From positions 1-23,451 of the forward strand of contig JAAYZI010000236.1 in NCBI GenBank assembly GCA_012514925.1: 23,451 bases of DNA. The letters run 5' to 3'. The notes under the pieces were generated by a model. It saw only the letters and a list, made by a program, of their open reading frames with translations, was not told the DNA's origin and made no database searches. Shown here in pieces: positions 15,680-23,418 of the stretch. This DNA comes from Deltaproteobacteria bacterium. Its GTDB lineage: Bacteria; Bdellovibrionota_C; UBA2361; JAAYZI01. The position numbers and the translations under genes were made by a program. The stretch's first letter is position 1, and every line of letters starts with the position of its first letter.

Positions 15680-17551
15680 TCAGCGCCCACACCCAAAAAC
15701 CGTTATTAATACCGCTGCCGCAAAAATAAACAGAGCATAGTGGTTAATCTTGCCTGTGTGCACGCGGCGCAGCGTCTCACCACACATCCCAGCGCTCCAA
15801 GCTAGACCGTTTAAAGACCCGTCAATCAAGCCTCGATCCACGAACTTCCAAAGCGCGCGGGCGGACGCTTCCAACGGCCGCACTATCACAGCTGCGTATA
15901 TTTCATCGATAAAGAACTTGCCCTCGATTAAACGGCTAAGCGGCGGCAGCGCGCAGCAGATCTTCGCTGGCCAGCCCGAACACCAGCTGTAGCACAGATA
16001 GCCGCCCAGCATTCCCAAGATCCCAGGCCAGGAGTGCAGGAGTGCTGAAAAAAAGGAAACCTCCCCCGTCGGGCCGGATGGTTGCGGCCATGGGTCTCCT
16101 AGATAAAGCGGTAAAACCCGCTCCAACCAAATACCGCCCGAGACCGCCAATAAAGCCAAGACTCCAATCGGTAAAAGCATCACGAGGGGTGACTCATGCA
16201 CTACGCCCTCACCGCGATAGGTACCGCAAAAGGTAAGCATCAACGAACGCGTAATATAAAAAGCGGTCAAGCAAGCGACCACGGCAGCCATCGTGGAAAA
16301 TATCTCCGGCAGGTCGAGCACTCCATACTGTTCGCTATGAGCCAGCGCCTCCATAATCGCATGCTTGGAATAGTACCCAGCCAAGGGATAAATGCCCGAG
16401 ATCGCCACAGCCGAGATCAAATAGACCGCAAACGTCCAGGGCATATACTTCCGCAATCCACCCAACCTCCGCATATCCTGTTCGTTCTTGGTGCCGTGAA
16501 TCACAGAACCTGCCGCCAAGAACAAACCGGCCTTAAAAAAGGAATGAGTTACAAGGTGAAAGATCGCAGCGCCGTAAGCGCCAACCCCTGCCGCCATAAA
16601 CATGAATCCAAGCTGACTAATAGTGGAATAGGCCAGCACTTTTTTGATGTCGTTCTGCATGAGAGCGATCAAGGCTGCGATTAACGCCGTGACCAAAGCA
16701 ATAATGACAATCAGCAGCATAAGCGCGGGCGCCGCCGAAAAAACAAAGTGCAGCCGCGCCATGAGATAAACACCGGCAGTCACCATCGTGGCCGCATGGA
16801 TCAGGGCTGAAACCGGCGTGGGTCCCGCCATAGCATCCGGCAACCATACAAACAGTGGGATCTGGGCGGACTTTCCTGTAGCGCCAAGGAAGAAACAGGC
16901 GGCAATCAAATTAAGCAGCCCTGCATCTCCCGAAAAAACGCTTTCAAGTAGGGCGATATCCAAGGTACCGAAGTAATGCAACAGTAGAAAGAGACCTGCT
17001 AAAAAGCCGGTATCACCGATGCGGTTTACCACAAATGCCTTACGCCCAGCCGCCGCATTGGGAAGATGATCGTACCAAAAACCAATTAAAAGATAGGAGC
17101 AAAGCCCGACTCCTTCCCAGCCTGCAAAAAGCACCAACAAATTGCCGCCTAAAACGAGAAGCAGCATCGAAAAAAGAAACAGGTTAAAATACGAAAAAAA
17201 ACGGGGGCGCCCGGGATCTTCTGCCATGTAACCTATAGCGTAAAGGTGGATCAATGTCCCCACCCCACTCACCACCAGCGCCATCACCGCTGTTAAACGG
17301 TCAAAACGAAGCGTAAAGGACACAGAGAGCGTATCCAGGGCAACCCAGGTATAAAGCTGCTGCTCAAGCGTCGCTCCGGAAGGCAGATATAAAACGGTGC
17401 CCACGACAACCCCAAAAGTCGCAGCCGCCGCCCCGGTGGCCAACCATCCGCAAAGCCCCTGGCGCCACTTCCCAACGGCATAACTAAAAAGCGCGCCCAT
17501 CAAAGGAAGGAGCAGGATCCAAATCAAAATTTCGGTTGAAATTATGCGCAT
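15680..17551 (-). CDS. nuoL: NADH-quinone oxidoreductase subunit L
   Basis: 623 residues, about the usual length. Largest antiporter-like subunit of complex I, bearing the long lateral helix. The key glutamate is seen in LFAGWEGVGLCSYLLIGFW (about residue 146). PLFVWLPDAMAGPTPVSALI, HAATMVTAGVYLMAR and KKVLAYSTISQLGFM are diagnostic. The C-terminal third with further helices is intact. The start is ATG 17551, or TTG 17557 two codons earlier; the SD region overlaps the nuoK stop. No frameshift is seen. Confidence 0.97.
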   Translation of the reverse strand: MRIISTEILIWILLLPLMGALFSYAVGKWRQGLCGWLATGAAAATFGVVVGTVLYLPSGATLEQQLYTWVALDTLSVSFTLRFDRLTAVMALVVSGVGTLIHLYAIGYMAEDPGRPRFFSYFNLFLFSMLLLVLGGNLLVLFAGWEGVGLCSYLLIGFWYDHLPNAAAGRKAFVVNRIGDTGFLAGLFLLLHYFGTLDIALLESVFSGDAGLLNLIAACFFLGATGKSAQIPLFVWLPDAMAGPTPVSALIHAATMVTAGVYLMARLHFVFSAAPALMLLIVIIALVTALIAALIALMQNDIKKVLAYSTISQLGFMFMAAGVGAYGAAIFHLVTHSFFKAGLFLAAGSVIHGTKNEQDMRRLGGLRKYMPWTFAVYLISAVAISGIYPLAGYYSKHAIMEALAHSEQYGVLDLPEIFSTMAAVVACLTAFYITRSLMLTFCGTYRGEGVVHESPLVMLLPIGVLALLAVSGGIWLERVLPLYLGDPWPQPSGPTGEVSFFSALLHSWPGILGMLGGYLCYSWCSGWPAKICCALPPLSRLIEGKFFIDEIYAAVIVRPLEASARALWKFVDRGLIDGSLNGLAWSAGMCGETLRRVHTGKINHYALFIFAAAVLITVFGCGR

Positions 17552-17559
17552 CTCCAAAC

Positions 17560-17862
17560 TTAAGGCCTTAACTCATCGGGACCATAACTGTCTAAAGACT
17601 TTACTGCTCGATAAAGCGAAATAATCAGTGCCAATCCTAGCGCAGCTTCAGCTGCAGCAGCCACGATTACAAAAAAAGCCGCGACCTGCCCATCTATATT
17701 TCCGTGGAAACGCGAAAAAGCTGCAAAGCTTATATTTACCGCGTTCAACATCAGCTCCAAACACATCAACATTACAATTGTGTTCCGCCTGAAGATAAAG
17801 CCGACCGCCCCGATCACAAACATCAACGCTGAAAGGATCAAATATGCGCTAAGCGGTACCAC
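17560..17862 (-). CDS. nuoK: NADH-quinone oxidoreductase subunit K
   Basis: 100 residues, the normal length. Small three-helix subunit of the complex I membrane arm. Both essential glutamates are present at the classical positions, Glu36 (MCLELMLNAVN) and Glu72 (AAAEAALGLAL). The start is a GTG sharing one base with the nuoJ stop (TAGTG), with ggagg about nine bases upstream. Confidence 0.97.
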   Translation of the reverse strand: MVPLSAYLILSALMFVIGAVGFIFRRNTIVMLMCLELMLNAVNISFAAFSRFHGNIDGQVAAFFVIVAAAAEAALGLALIISLYRAVKSLDSYGPDELRP

Positions 17863-18374
17863 TATTTAAGCCTCCGGGCCAACATCAGCGCCCCTACTAA
17901 AGCCGTTAGAATAAGTAAAGAAGCCGCCTCGAAAGGAAAAACAAAACGTCCGTAGAGCGCCCGGCCTAAGTTTTGAACCGTACCCAAATCAGAGGCTGGT
18001 GAGGACTCCCACAGCGGGACAAGAAACCCCGGCGTCAGCCCCCACACCAAAATCACCCCAAAGACAATCGCCAAAAAGCCAAGCCCAAAAGCACCGAGAC
18101 GGTACCTCTCAGGATTGCCACCAAGCAGCATCAGCACAATCAAAACCAACACCACCACCGCTCCGGCGTAAACCAAAAGCTGCGCTGCCGCCAAAAAATG
18201 CGCGTGCAAAAGCGCATAAACCACCGCCGTACCAAGCAGCGCCGATACCAGCCAAAGTGCGCCGTACAACGGACGACGGCTAAGCACCATCCCAACACTT
18301 GAGATAAGGATCAAACCCGCGGCTACCAAAAACGAGCCACCCTCATATATCCCACTCCAAAACTCTACTCTCAC
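17862..18374 (-). CDS. nuoJ: NADH-quinone oxidoreductase subunit J
   Basis: 170 residues, five hydrophobic helices. Features: RRPLYGALWLVSALLGTAVVYALL, then AQLLVYAGAVVVLVLIVLML, the typical NuoJ third helix containing the pi-bulge Tyr/Gly region. It starts at GTG 18374 with a ggag 12 bases upstream. It is the first gene of this transcript: nuoA-nuoI, including nuoH, are not upstream, so the complex I genes are split in this genome. Confidence 0.96.
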   Translation of the reverse strand: MRVEFWSGIYEGGSFLVAAGLILISSVGMVLSRRPLYGALWLVSALLGTAVVYALLHAHFLAAAQLLVYAGAVVVLVLIVLMLLGGNPERYRLGAFGLGFLAIVFGVILVWGLTPGFLVPLWESSPASDLGTVQNLGRALYGRFVFPFEAASLLILTALVGALMLARRLK

Positions 18375-18422
18375 AGTTTACAAAATCTCCGAATCAAACC
18401 AGCCTACCCGCAAGGCGACTTA

Positions 18423-18453
18423 AGTATCCGTGACCATATAAGATTACTGTCAA
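18423..18453 (-). promoter_or_regulatory. Candidate promoter of nuoJKLMN
   Basis: On the minus strand a perfect -35 ttgaca (18448-18453) is followed by gatact (18423-18428). The spacing is 19 bases, longer than ideal, about 50 bases before the nuoJ GTG. Tentative. Confidence 0.3.
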
Positions 18454-18559
18454 AATGAGTAGATCTCCAGGAGCAGACCAAGAATGTGCAGATAAATTCC
18501 ACCCAAACGCCCTCTAATCCCCTGTATTTCCTACTTAATTATCTTTTAAATTGTATCCT

Positions 18560-18715
18560 GGTATCCGTTCACACGGGGAATTGATCATGTAATTGGTCAT
18601 GCAATTTTTGTTTTAAGCCTCTTGGCGGTGGCGCGGAGTTAATTTCACTTTCTCCGGAGAAAGTAGCATTTATGTGAACGGTTACTTCACTACACCTAAA
18701 CGCTTACCGGATACC
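18560..18715 (-). repeat. Palindromic repeat element, copy D (156 bp, MITE-like)
   Basis: Ends ggtatccg (18560-18567) and cggatacc (18708-18715) are perfect inverted repeats. Just outside lie tttaaattgtat (18545-18556) and tttaaattatat (18716-18727), a possible target duplication with one mismatch. The perfect 18-bp core palindrome is at 18647-18664. The part 18644-18714 is the reverse complement of copy B. Relative to B it carries about 56 extra bases (about 18585-18640). It encodes no protein. Confidence 0.8.
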
Positions 18716-18780
18716 TTTAAATTATATGGGTCGTAAAATCACTAAAGAATTGGCACACTATACTCGATTTATCCGTATCC

Positions 18781-18945
18781 GTGGGACTTCGCTCCCACTA
18801 CAATTGTACGTGGGACTTCGCTCCCACTACAGTTTTTCGTGGGACGTGTCCCACTACAATTTTTCGTGGAACGTGTCCCACTACAGTTTTTCGTGGAACG
18901 TGTCCCACTACAGTTTTTCGTGGGACTTCGCTCACTACAATAATT
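18781..18945 (+). repeat. Tandem array of six hairpin-forming 27-29 bp units
   Basis: Units start at 18781, 18810, 18839, 18866, 18893 and 18920. Each begins gtggga/gtggaa, carries ttcgc or gtg in the middle, closes with tcccac (the last unit is degenerate) and continues tacaatt/tacagttttt. Units 1 and 2 form gtggga-cttcgc-tcccac hairpins; unit 3 is the 16-bp palindrome gtgggacgtgtcccac with one mismatched central pair. The array ends 19 bases before the SD-ATG of the next gene. Together with copy D and the nuoJ upstream region it fills 18375-18963; a possible -10 tatact lies at 18759-18764. Confidence 0.9.
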
Positions 18946-18963
18946 ATTATTTTTGGAGGAAAC

Positions 18964-19551
18964 ATGAGAATAAACCCAAAACTTGCGACCTTAGCCCTAC
19001 TTGTATCAGCCCTTATCTCCGACTCGGCCCTAGCGATAAGCCCGCCCTGGTATAGGGTACAAAAGCTGTATGCCAACAGCGTTGGCGCTTCCCCATGCGT
19101 CACCGTTAGGGAACTGACAAATCGGACTCAGAGGAGATACAACTTACGCATCGATGCTTGTGAGGATCAGGTCGCAGAAGCGTTGACTTCGGTTTTTAGG
19201 CGCAGATGGAAATTAGGCGGAGTCACACTCATTGTTAAAGTTTACGACTCACAAGGTAAGTTGGTCATACCCGGGACATCACAAACCCTCAAAGAGCGCT
19301 TCAATAACGCTCTAAAAGACAACCCCTACATTCACAAGGTGCATACCGTTAATAGTCCGTTAACACATCTGAACATGGTGGCGGTTGAGTGCAAGAAAGA
19401 AATAATCCAATTTTGGAACGACAACATAGGCGACCTGTACGGCAATGAAAACTACGTAGCCGCAGATGTATTCCGTGAAATTACATCAAGGAAATTTCGC
19501 GGCATCAATATGTTTGCCGGATGGAGCACCTATATGGCGCCGCAGAAGTAA
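18964..19551 (+). CDS. Small secreted protein of unknown function
   Basis: 195 residues. The start is fixed by ggagg five bases before the ATG (tttggaggaaac-ATG); the longer open frame upstream only translates the hairpin array. The signal peptide MRINPKLATLALLVSALISD-SALA is cleaved probably after Ala24. The mature part has three Cys (ASPCVTV, IDACEDQ, VECKKE), mixed alpha/beta composition and a net basic stretch RRRWK. No family motif is recognised. It is convergent with the subtilase, 20 bases between stops. The repeat-laden leader suggests unusual expression control (inference). Confidence 0.8.
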   Translation: MRINPKLATLALLVSALISDSALAISPPWYRVQKLYANSVGASPCVTVRELTNRTQRRYNLRIDACEDQVAEALTSVFRRRWKLGGVTLIVKVYDSQGKLVIPGTSQTLKERFNNALKDNPYIHKVHTVNSPLTHLNMVAVECKKEIIQFWNDNIGDLYGNENYVAADVFREITSRKFRGINMFAGWSTYMAPQK

Positions 19552-19571
19552 CGGCAGCTACGGGTCAGTTC

Positions 19572-20957
19572 TTACCTAACAGCCTGCCAGGCACTCACCA
19601 TCCCAGGCGAGGCGACTTTACCGTTTAGCCCCTCCAGGGGCTTTACGGTATTAAGAATACGGTCGCGTACCTTACTAGGAGAGAGGTGCGGGTACTTTGA
19701 AAGCACCAGCGCCGCCACACCAGTTACATGCGGGGCCGCCATAGAGGTGCCACTAAAGGGCAGGTACAGATTGAATATGATACTGCTCCATATACTGGAC
19801 CCCGGGGCCGCGATGTGCACGCTACGCCGACCATAATTTGAAAAACTAGAAAGCTTGCCGTAGGAATCTACTGACGCAACAGAGATAATATTGGGAAGGT
19901 CGTAGCTAGCGGGATAAACCGGGGTTCGGTCATTATCCGAGCTGTTATTTCCAGCCGCTGCCACAAACAAAATACCAGCCTTGTTTGCGCGCTTAAGCGC
20001 GCTTTCAATCGCGGGAGAATGCTCGCCCCCACCTAAAGAAGCATTTAACACCCTAAGGTTTACGCCGCGAGCTTTTAGTTTAATGGCGTAATCGATCGCC
20101 CTTACCAAATTAGCGCCATCACCTTCGCCTTTTGAATCTAATATCTTTAGTGGCAAGAGTTTTACACCCGGCGCTACGCCCGCAATCCCTCGCCCGTTAC
20201 CCTTCACCGCACCGATAATCCCGGCGCAGTGCGTGCCATGAAACTGATCATCGTTAGAGTTGGCGGTATCACTTACGAAGTTCCAACCATTAACATCATC
20301 GACAAAGCCGTTACCATCGTCATCCAAGCCATTGGCGCTTTCGCCTGGATTTCGCCAGATGTTCTCCATTAGGTCAGGGTGCTTTAACAAGATCCCAGTA
20401 TCGATCACCCCTACCACAAGGTCGGAGCTCCCGGTTTCAATCTCCCAAGCCTGTGGCGCATCGACGTCTACGTCGGCCTTGCCCATAAAGTTTCCGGTAT
20501 TATGGAGATTCCAGAGCAATCCTAGTTTATAAAAGAAATCGTCGGTGGTATCGAAAGCAAAGACTCGGAAATTGGCTTCGGCCGAGCGGATCAGGCCGCG
20601 CGCGTAGGCGCGCGCAATCTTTGCCCGATTTACGCGCACCCCTTTAACTTTAAAAGCATCCGCACTAAGCGGTTTTGAAATGCGCATTCCAAACTGTCTG
20701 GCAAGTCGCTTTAGCACCCGATTTTTTGAAGGTCTCACCCCGGGCCGTTTGGCCTGAAGTTTTGCAACGATGTTGTTCCAACCGGTTTGGGTAAGTTGAA
20801 TCAGTATCTCGCCGCGCTTGGCCTGGCGCAGATTGTGCTCCACAAAAGGTCCTTTTGGGAAACCGGGCGGCGGTTTCGGAGCTGATTGAGCCGCAACTCC
20901 AAGCGGTAGCAAAACCAAACTTGCTGACAGAACCAACACATTAGTTGAAAAACGCAT
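19572..20957 (-). CDS. Secreted subtilisin-like serine protease (S8)
   Basis: 461 residues. Signal peptide (about 1-23), a propeptide-like region (about 40-130, FKVKGVRVNRAKIARAYARG), then the subtilase domain. The catalytic triad is complete: Asp186 (VVGVIDTGI), His240 (FHGTHCAG), Ser405 (FSGTSMAAPHV), with oxyanion Asn337 (AAAGNNSSDN). LDDDGNGFVDDVNGW (about 211-225) looks like a Ca-binding loop typical of this subfamily. The protein ends just after the catalytic domain, with no C-terminal sorting domain visible. I start at ATG 20957 because gaggaggggg sits four bases upstream; the frame extends 11 codons further without support. Confidence 0.95.
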   Translation of the reverse strand: MRFSTNVLVLSASLVLLPLGVAAQSAPKPPPGFPKGPFVEHNLRQAKRGEILIQLTQTGWNNIVAKLQAKRPGVRPSKNRVLKRLARQFGMRISKPLSADAFKVKGVRVNRAKIARAYARGLIRSAEANFRVFAFDTTDDFFYKLGLLWNLHNTGNFMGKADVDVDAPQAWEIETGSSDLVVGVIDTGILLKHPDLMENIWRNPGESANGLDDDGNGFVDDVNGWNFVSDTANSNDDQFHGTHCAGIIGAVKGNGRGIAGVAPGVKLLPLKILDSKGEGDGANLVRAIDYAIKLKARGVNLRVLNASLGGGEHSPAIESALKRANKAGILFVAAAGNNSSDNDRTPVYPASYDLPNIISVASVDSYGKLSSFSNYGRRSVHIAAPGSSIWSSIIFNLYLPFSGTSMAAPHVTGVAALVLSKYPHLSPSKVRDRILNTVKPLEGLNGKVASPGMVSAWQAVR

Positions 20958-21093
20958 AATCCCCCTCCTCCCTGAGCAATTCTCGAACAAAAACCCCTGT
21001 CCTTAATATTATGGTCCAAGTCAGGCGAGATGTGCACTATTTTCTAGTTGGACTCAATGTATCAGCTAACTCTCTTAGGTTTATACATAAAAA

Positions 21094-21123
21094 AACCGCG
21101 CCATCAGCATGACGGCGCGGCTT
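21094..21123 (-). terminator. Strong Rho-independent terminator
   Basis: ccgcgcc (21096-21102) pairs with ggcgcgg (21114-21120); an inner tca/tga pair extends the stem. On the minus strand it is followed by a seven-T run (21089-21095). It lies 28 bases after the stop of the Cys-repeat gene and insulates the subtilase gene from it. The 20958-21093 stretch upstream of the subtilase shows no clear promoter. Confidence 0.9.
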
Positions 21124-21150
21124 TCTTCTAACCCTTATTCAAGAAGGGGT

Positions 21151-22884
21151 TCAGCGTTTATCGTCGCAACACAGGCTCTCCATAAGCGGGTACTTTTTAG
21201 CGTTAGCCTCGCTCTTTCTGAAAAGCTTTCTGGCGCGGGCGATAGCCGCTTTTTTCTTCTCCATCCGTTTTTCCATATTGCTCCTGCACTTTTCTACGCT
21301 GGCATTACACGGACCTGGAGGCGGATTGCCGTTATTTAGGATCGTGCGTTTCGCTAATCTGAGGAGTCTACGCGCACTCACCAGATAGGTCCGCAGATCA
21401 ACCGGAAGCTCAGCCTCGGCGCAGAAAGTGGTGTTGGAACATTTCTGAATCGATGCCGGTAGCTGCTCGGTATTGGTCACGGCAGTCTTGTAAAACTTAG
21501 TCGAGCGTCTTTTAACTTTGGTCACTACAGTTTCATCCGCACGTAACTCTTTTACGATTTTCTTATTGTAGCGCGACTGTTTTTTGACGCTGACCTGCAT
21601 TTTGCCAATCAACGTGGAAACTTCCACTTCCTTACAACCTAAGTAGGACTGACCGTCACCACCGCACACCCCGCAGCGGTCAAACTTGGCAGTACCACCC
21701 GGCGTACCAGCGCAATCGATGTGCATGCACGAGCTCCCATCACCACCGCACACCCCGCAGATGTCAAGCTCGGCCTTACCGTTTGGCACTCCAAAACAGT
21801 CGAGACACGACTTGCCGTCGCCGTTACACACTCCGCAGACGTCAAACTTAGCCTTGCCGTTCGGCACTCCTAAGCAATCAAGGCATGACCTGCCGTCACC
21901 GCCACAAACGCCGCAGACATCCTTTTTGATGCTCAAATCGCAGCCACACTCGCCGGGACCGGTGCCACCACACACACCACAAGAATCCTTTTTGATACTC
22001 AAATCGCAGCCACACTCGCCGGGACCGGTGCCACCACACACTCCGCAGGAATCCTTTTTGATGCTCAAATCGCAGCCGCACTCGCCGGGACCGGTACCAC
22101 CACACACTCCGCAGGAATCCTTTTTGATGCTCAAATCACAGCCGCACTCGCCGGGACCGGTGCCTCCACAGACGCCGCACACATCAAACACCTTTCCGCT
22201 CATAGAAACGTCATCACAGCCGGGGCAAACCAATATTCCCTTCCCGGGAACTTCCTGTGGGACTTCGTCACAGAGGCCGTCAGTCCGCAGCCTGCCGATA
22301 CTCAAATCCTGGGCTTCTTCTTGCGGGCGCACATGCATTATGATCGTGTTCACGCGTTTCAAATCAGCGACTCCTACCAACGCTGCAAAATCGATTGTTG
22401 AAGTAGTCACAGGAGTACCCCCGCTTACGATCACTTTGGCTTGTGAAAAGCCGTTAACTGTATCGAATATCTGAAGGGTGATCTCCACATCACCGTAATC
22501 TACAGCGGCCCCTTCGAACTCAAACTTCTGCGCACCATCTACTAAGAAGTCCACACCGCCCAATCCAGCACCATTTCTGTTCCATACAACCAGCGCCTCG
22601 CTGAACCCTCCAACGTCTTGAGAGTAGTTTAGCTCTCCCGCGCCGACTTCTACGCCTACTGTCGGCTGCTTGAGCGAATCAACGCGTACGGTGCGTAAAC
22701 CCCCAATGGCCGTCGCAGACGCAACCGTGTGCATGACGGTCTTGGGCCGAGCCGAGAGGTCGGTATTCAAAACCTGCACGGTTTGGTTACCATTCTCAAA
22801 ATCATCAATTGTAATCGCAAACGCCGCAGTCGAAAGGAAACAACAAACAACGGCACAAAGAAGGGAATAAGCGACTCTCTTCAT
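21151..22884 (-). CDS. Secreted/surface protein with CGVCGGDG-type cysteine repeats
   Basis: 577 residues from ATG 22884 (agagg nine bases upstream; the frame opens six codons further). Signal peptide ends near AFA (23). Residues about 24-200 form a beta-rich, lectin/CBM-like region (IDDFENGNQT...VDFLVDGAQKFEFEG). From 236 come four near-identical 22-residue units CGVCGGTGPGECGCDLSIKK at 236, 258, 280 and 302. Longer units follow at 324, 350, 376 and 404 (CGVCGGDGxSCxDCxGxPNGKAxxD), the last with Tyr where the third Cys is expected. This module is common in bacterial surface proteins and resembles the ADAMTS Cys-rich motif. The C-terminal about 150 residues are basic and helical (MEKRMEKKKAAIARARKL). 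Probable disulfide-rich stalk; its partner is unknown. Confidence 0.88.
   Translation of the reverse strand: MKRVAYSLLCAVVCCFLSTAAFAITIDDFENGNQTVQVLNTDLSARPKTVMHTVASATAIGGLRTVRVDSLKQPTVGVEVGAGELNYSQDVGGFSEALVVWNRNGAGLGGVDFLVDGAQKFEFEGAAVDYGDVEITLQIFDTVNGFSQAKVIVSGGTPVTTSTIDFAALVGVADLKRVNTIIMHVRPQEEAQDLSIGRLRTDGLCDEVPQEVPGKGILVCPGCDDVSMSGKVFDVCGVCGGTGPGECGCDLSIKKDSCGVCGGTGPGECGCDLSIKKDSCGVCGGTGPGECGCDLSIKKDSCGVCGGTGPGECGCDLSIKKDVCGVCGGDGRSCLDCLGVPNGKAKFDVCGVCNGDGKSCLDCFGVPNGKAELDICGVCGGDGSSCMHIDCAGTPGGTAKFDRCGVCGGDGQSYLGCKEVEVSTLIGKMQVSVKKQSRYNKKIVKELRADETVVTKVKRRSTKFYKTAVTNTEQLPASIQKCSNTTFCAEAELPVDLRTYLVSARRLLRLAKRTILNNGNPPPGPCNASVEKCRSNMEKRMEKKKAAIARARKLFRKSEANAKKYPLMESLCCDDKR
21916..22179 (-). 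repeat. Four tandem 66-bp units inside the Cys-repeat gene
   Basis: Four in-frame copies encoding the 22-residue CGVCGGTGPGECGCDLSIKK unit differ only at a few bases, mostly silent (e.g. cacaccacaagaatcc versus cactccgcaggaatcc). Their near identity indicates recent duplication or homogenisation, in contrast to the more diverged units on the C-terminal side. Confidence 0.9.
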
Positions 22885-23198
22885 AGTAAACCTCTCACGC
22901 AAAACAAATACGGTCTCAAATAAAAACCAAAACTCCCACCAGCGGTAACACGCAATCTTGAACTTGGCAATAACCTATTTCTGCATTGCCATTTTTTTCA
23001 TAAGTTAATCAGTATATTACCCCACTTCACCAACCCCATCGAAAAGATCTCCCATCGAAACAAACAACCCCCCAATCAAACACCCCCTATCAAACATAAC
23101 TACCAAACAAACAGCACCACCCCCGATCACTTCCCATAATCAAACAGCCACCCCCACGCGCCTACCACATAGCACCACCACTCTCACCATCCCCGACC

Positions 23199-23216
23199 AC
23201 TTTCTCCGGAGAAAGT
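23199..23216. repeat. Palindrome core, copy E
   Basis: Perfect 18-bp palindrome actttctccggagaaagt, identical to the core of copy D, without the gtgaacgg arms seen in copies B and D. It is followed by gtaaat, then the first copy of the 31-bp repeat. Confidence 0.85.
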
Positions 23217-23230
23217 AAATACCCAAAATC

Positions 23231-23261
23231 CCAAAAACCGCCACCCACTCTACACGCACCG
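23231..23261 (+). repeat. 31-bp direct repeat, copy 1
   Basis: ccaaaaaccgccacccactc followed by tacacgcaccg; repeated at 23388-23418 with two mismatches. In both cases it lies 5-15 bases after a palindrome core, so core and repeat form one module. Confidence 0.85.
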
Positions 23262-23364
23262 GCCCAATCAAACCGCGCCCCCGGCCTAACCCCCCGGCTA
23301 CACAGCCACACGGCCCATCGCGATTTGCACCACCCCTCGCAGCCGCGCCCTCAATTTACTTTTT

Positions 23365-23382
23365 ACTTTCTCCAGAGAAAGT
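23365..23382. repeat. Palindrome core, copy F
   Basis: actttctccagagaaagt: the 18-bp palindrome with one centre substitution (G to A), identical to the reverse complement of the core in copy A (135-152). Confidence 0.85.
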
Positions 23383-23387
23383 AAACT

Positions 23388-23418
23388 CCAAAAACCACCA
23401 TCCACTCTACACGCACCG
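23388..23418 (+). repeat. 31-bp direct repeat, copy 2
   Basis: ccaaaaaccaccatccactc followed by tacacgcaccg, the second copy of the module at 23231-23261, five bases after palindrome core F. Confidence 0.85.

Noticed and set aside
16196..16684. 162-residue plus-strand frame inside nuoL
   Set aside because: Antisense of conserved nuoL sequence without its own ribosome site.
18781..18945. CRISPR array
   Set aside because: Units are contiguous at 27-29 bp with no unique spacers, and no cas gene is present.
18726..19055. Plus-strand open frame with periodic SHYSFSW repeats
   Set aside because: It only translates the 27-bp hairpin units and then runs out of frame through the signal peptide of the real gene at 18964.
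21686..22474. 262-residue plus-strand frame rich in Pro/His/Ser
   Set aside because: It is the antisense of the Cys-repeat gene; its repeats mirror the 66-bp units and it has no SD.
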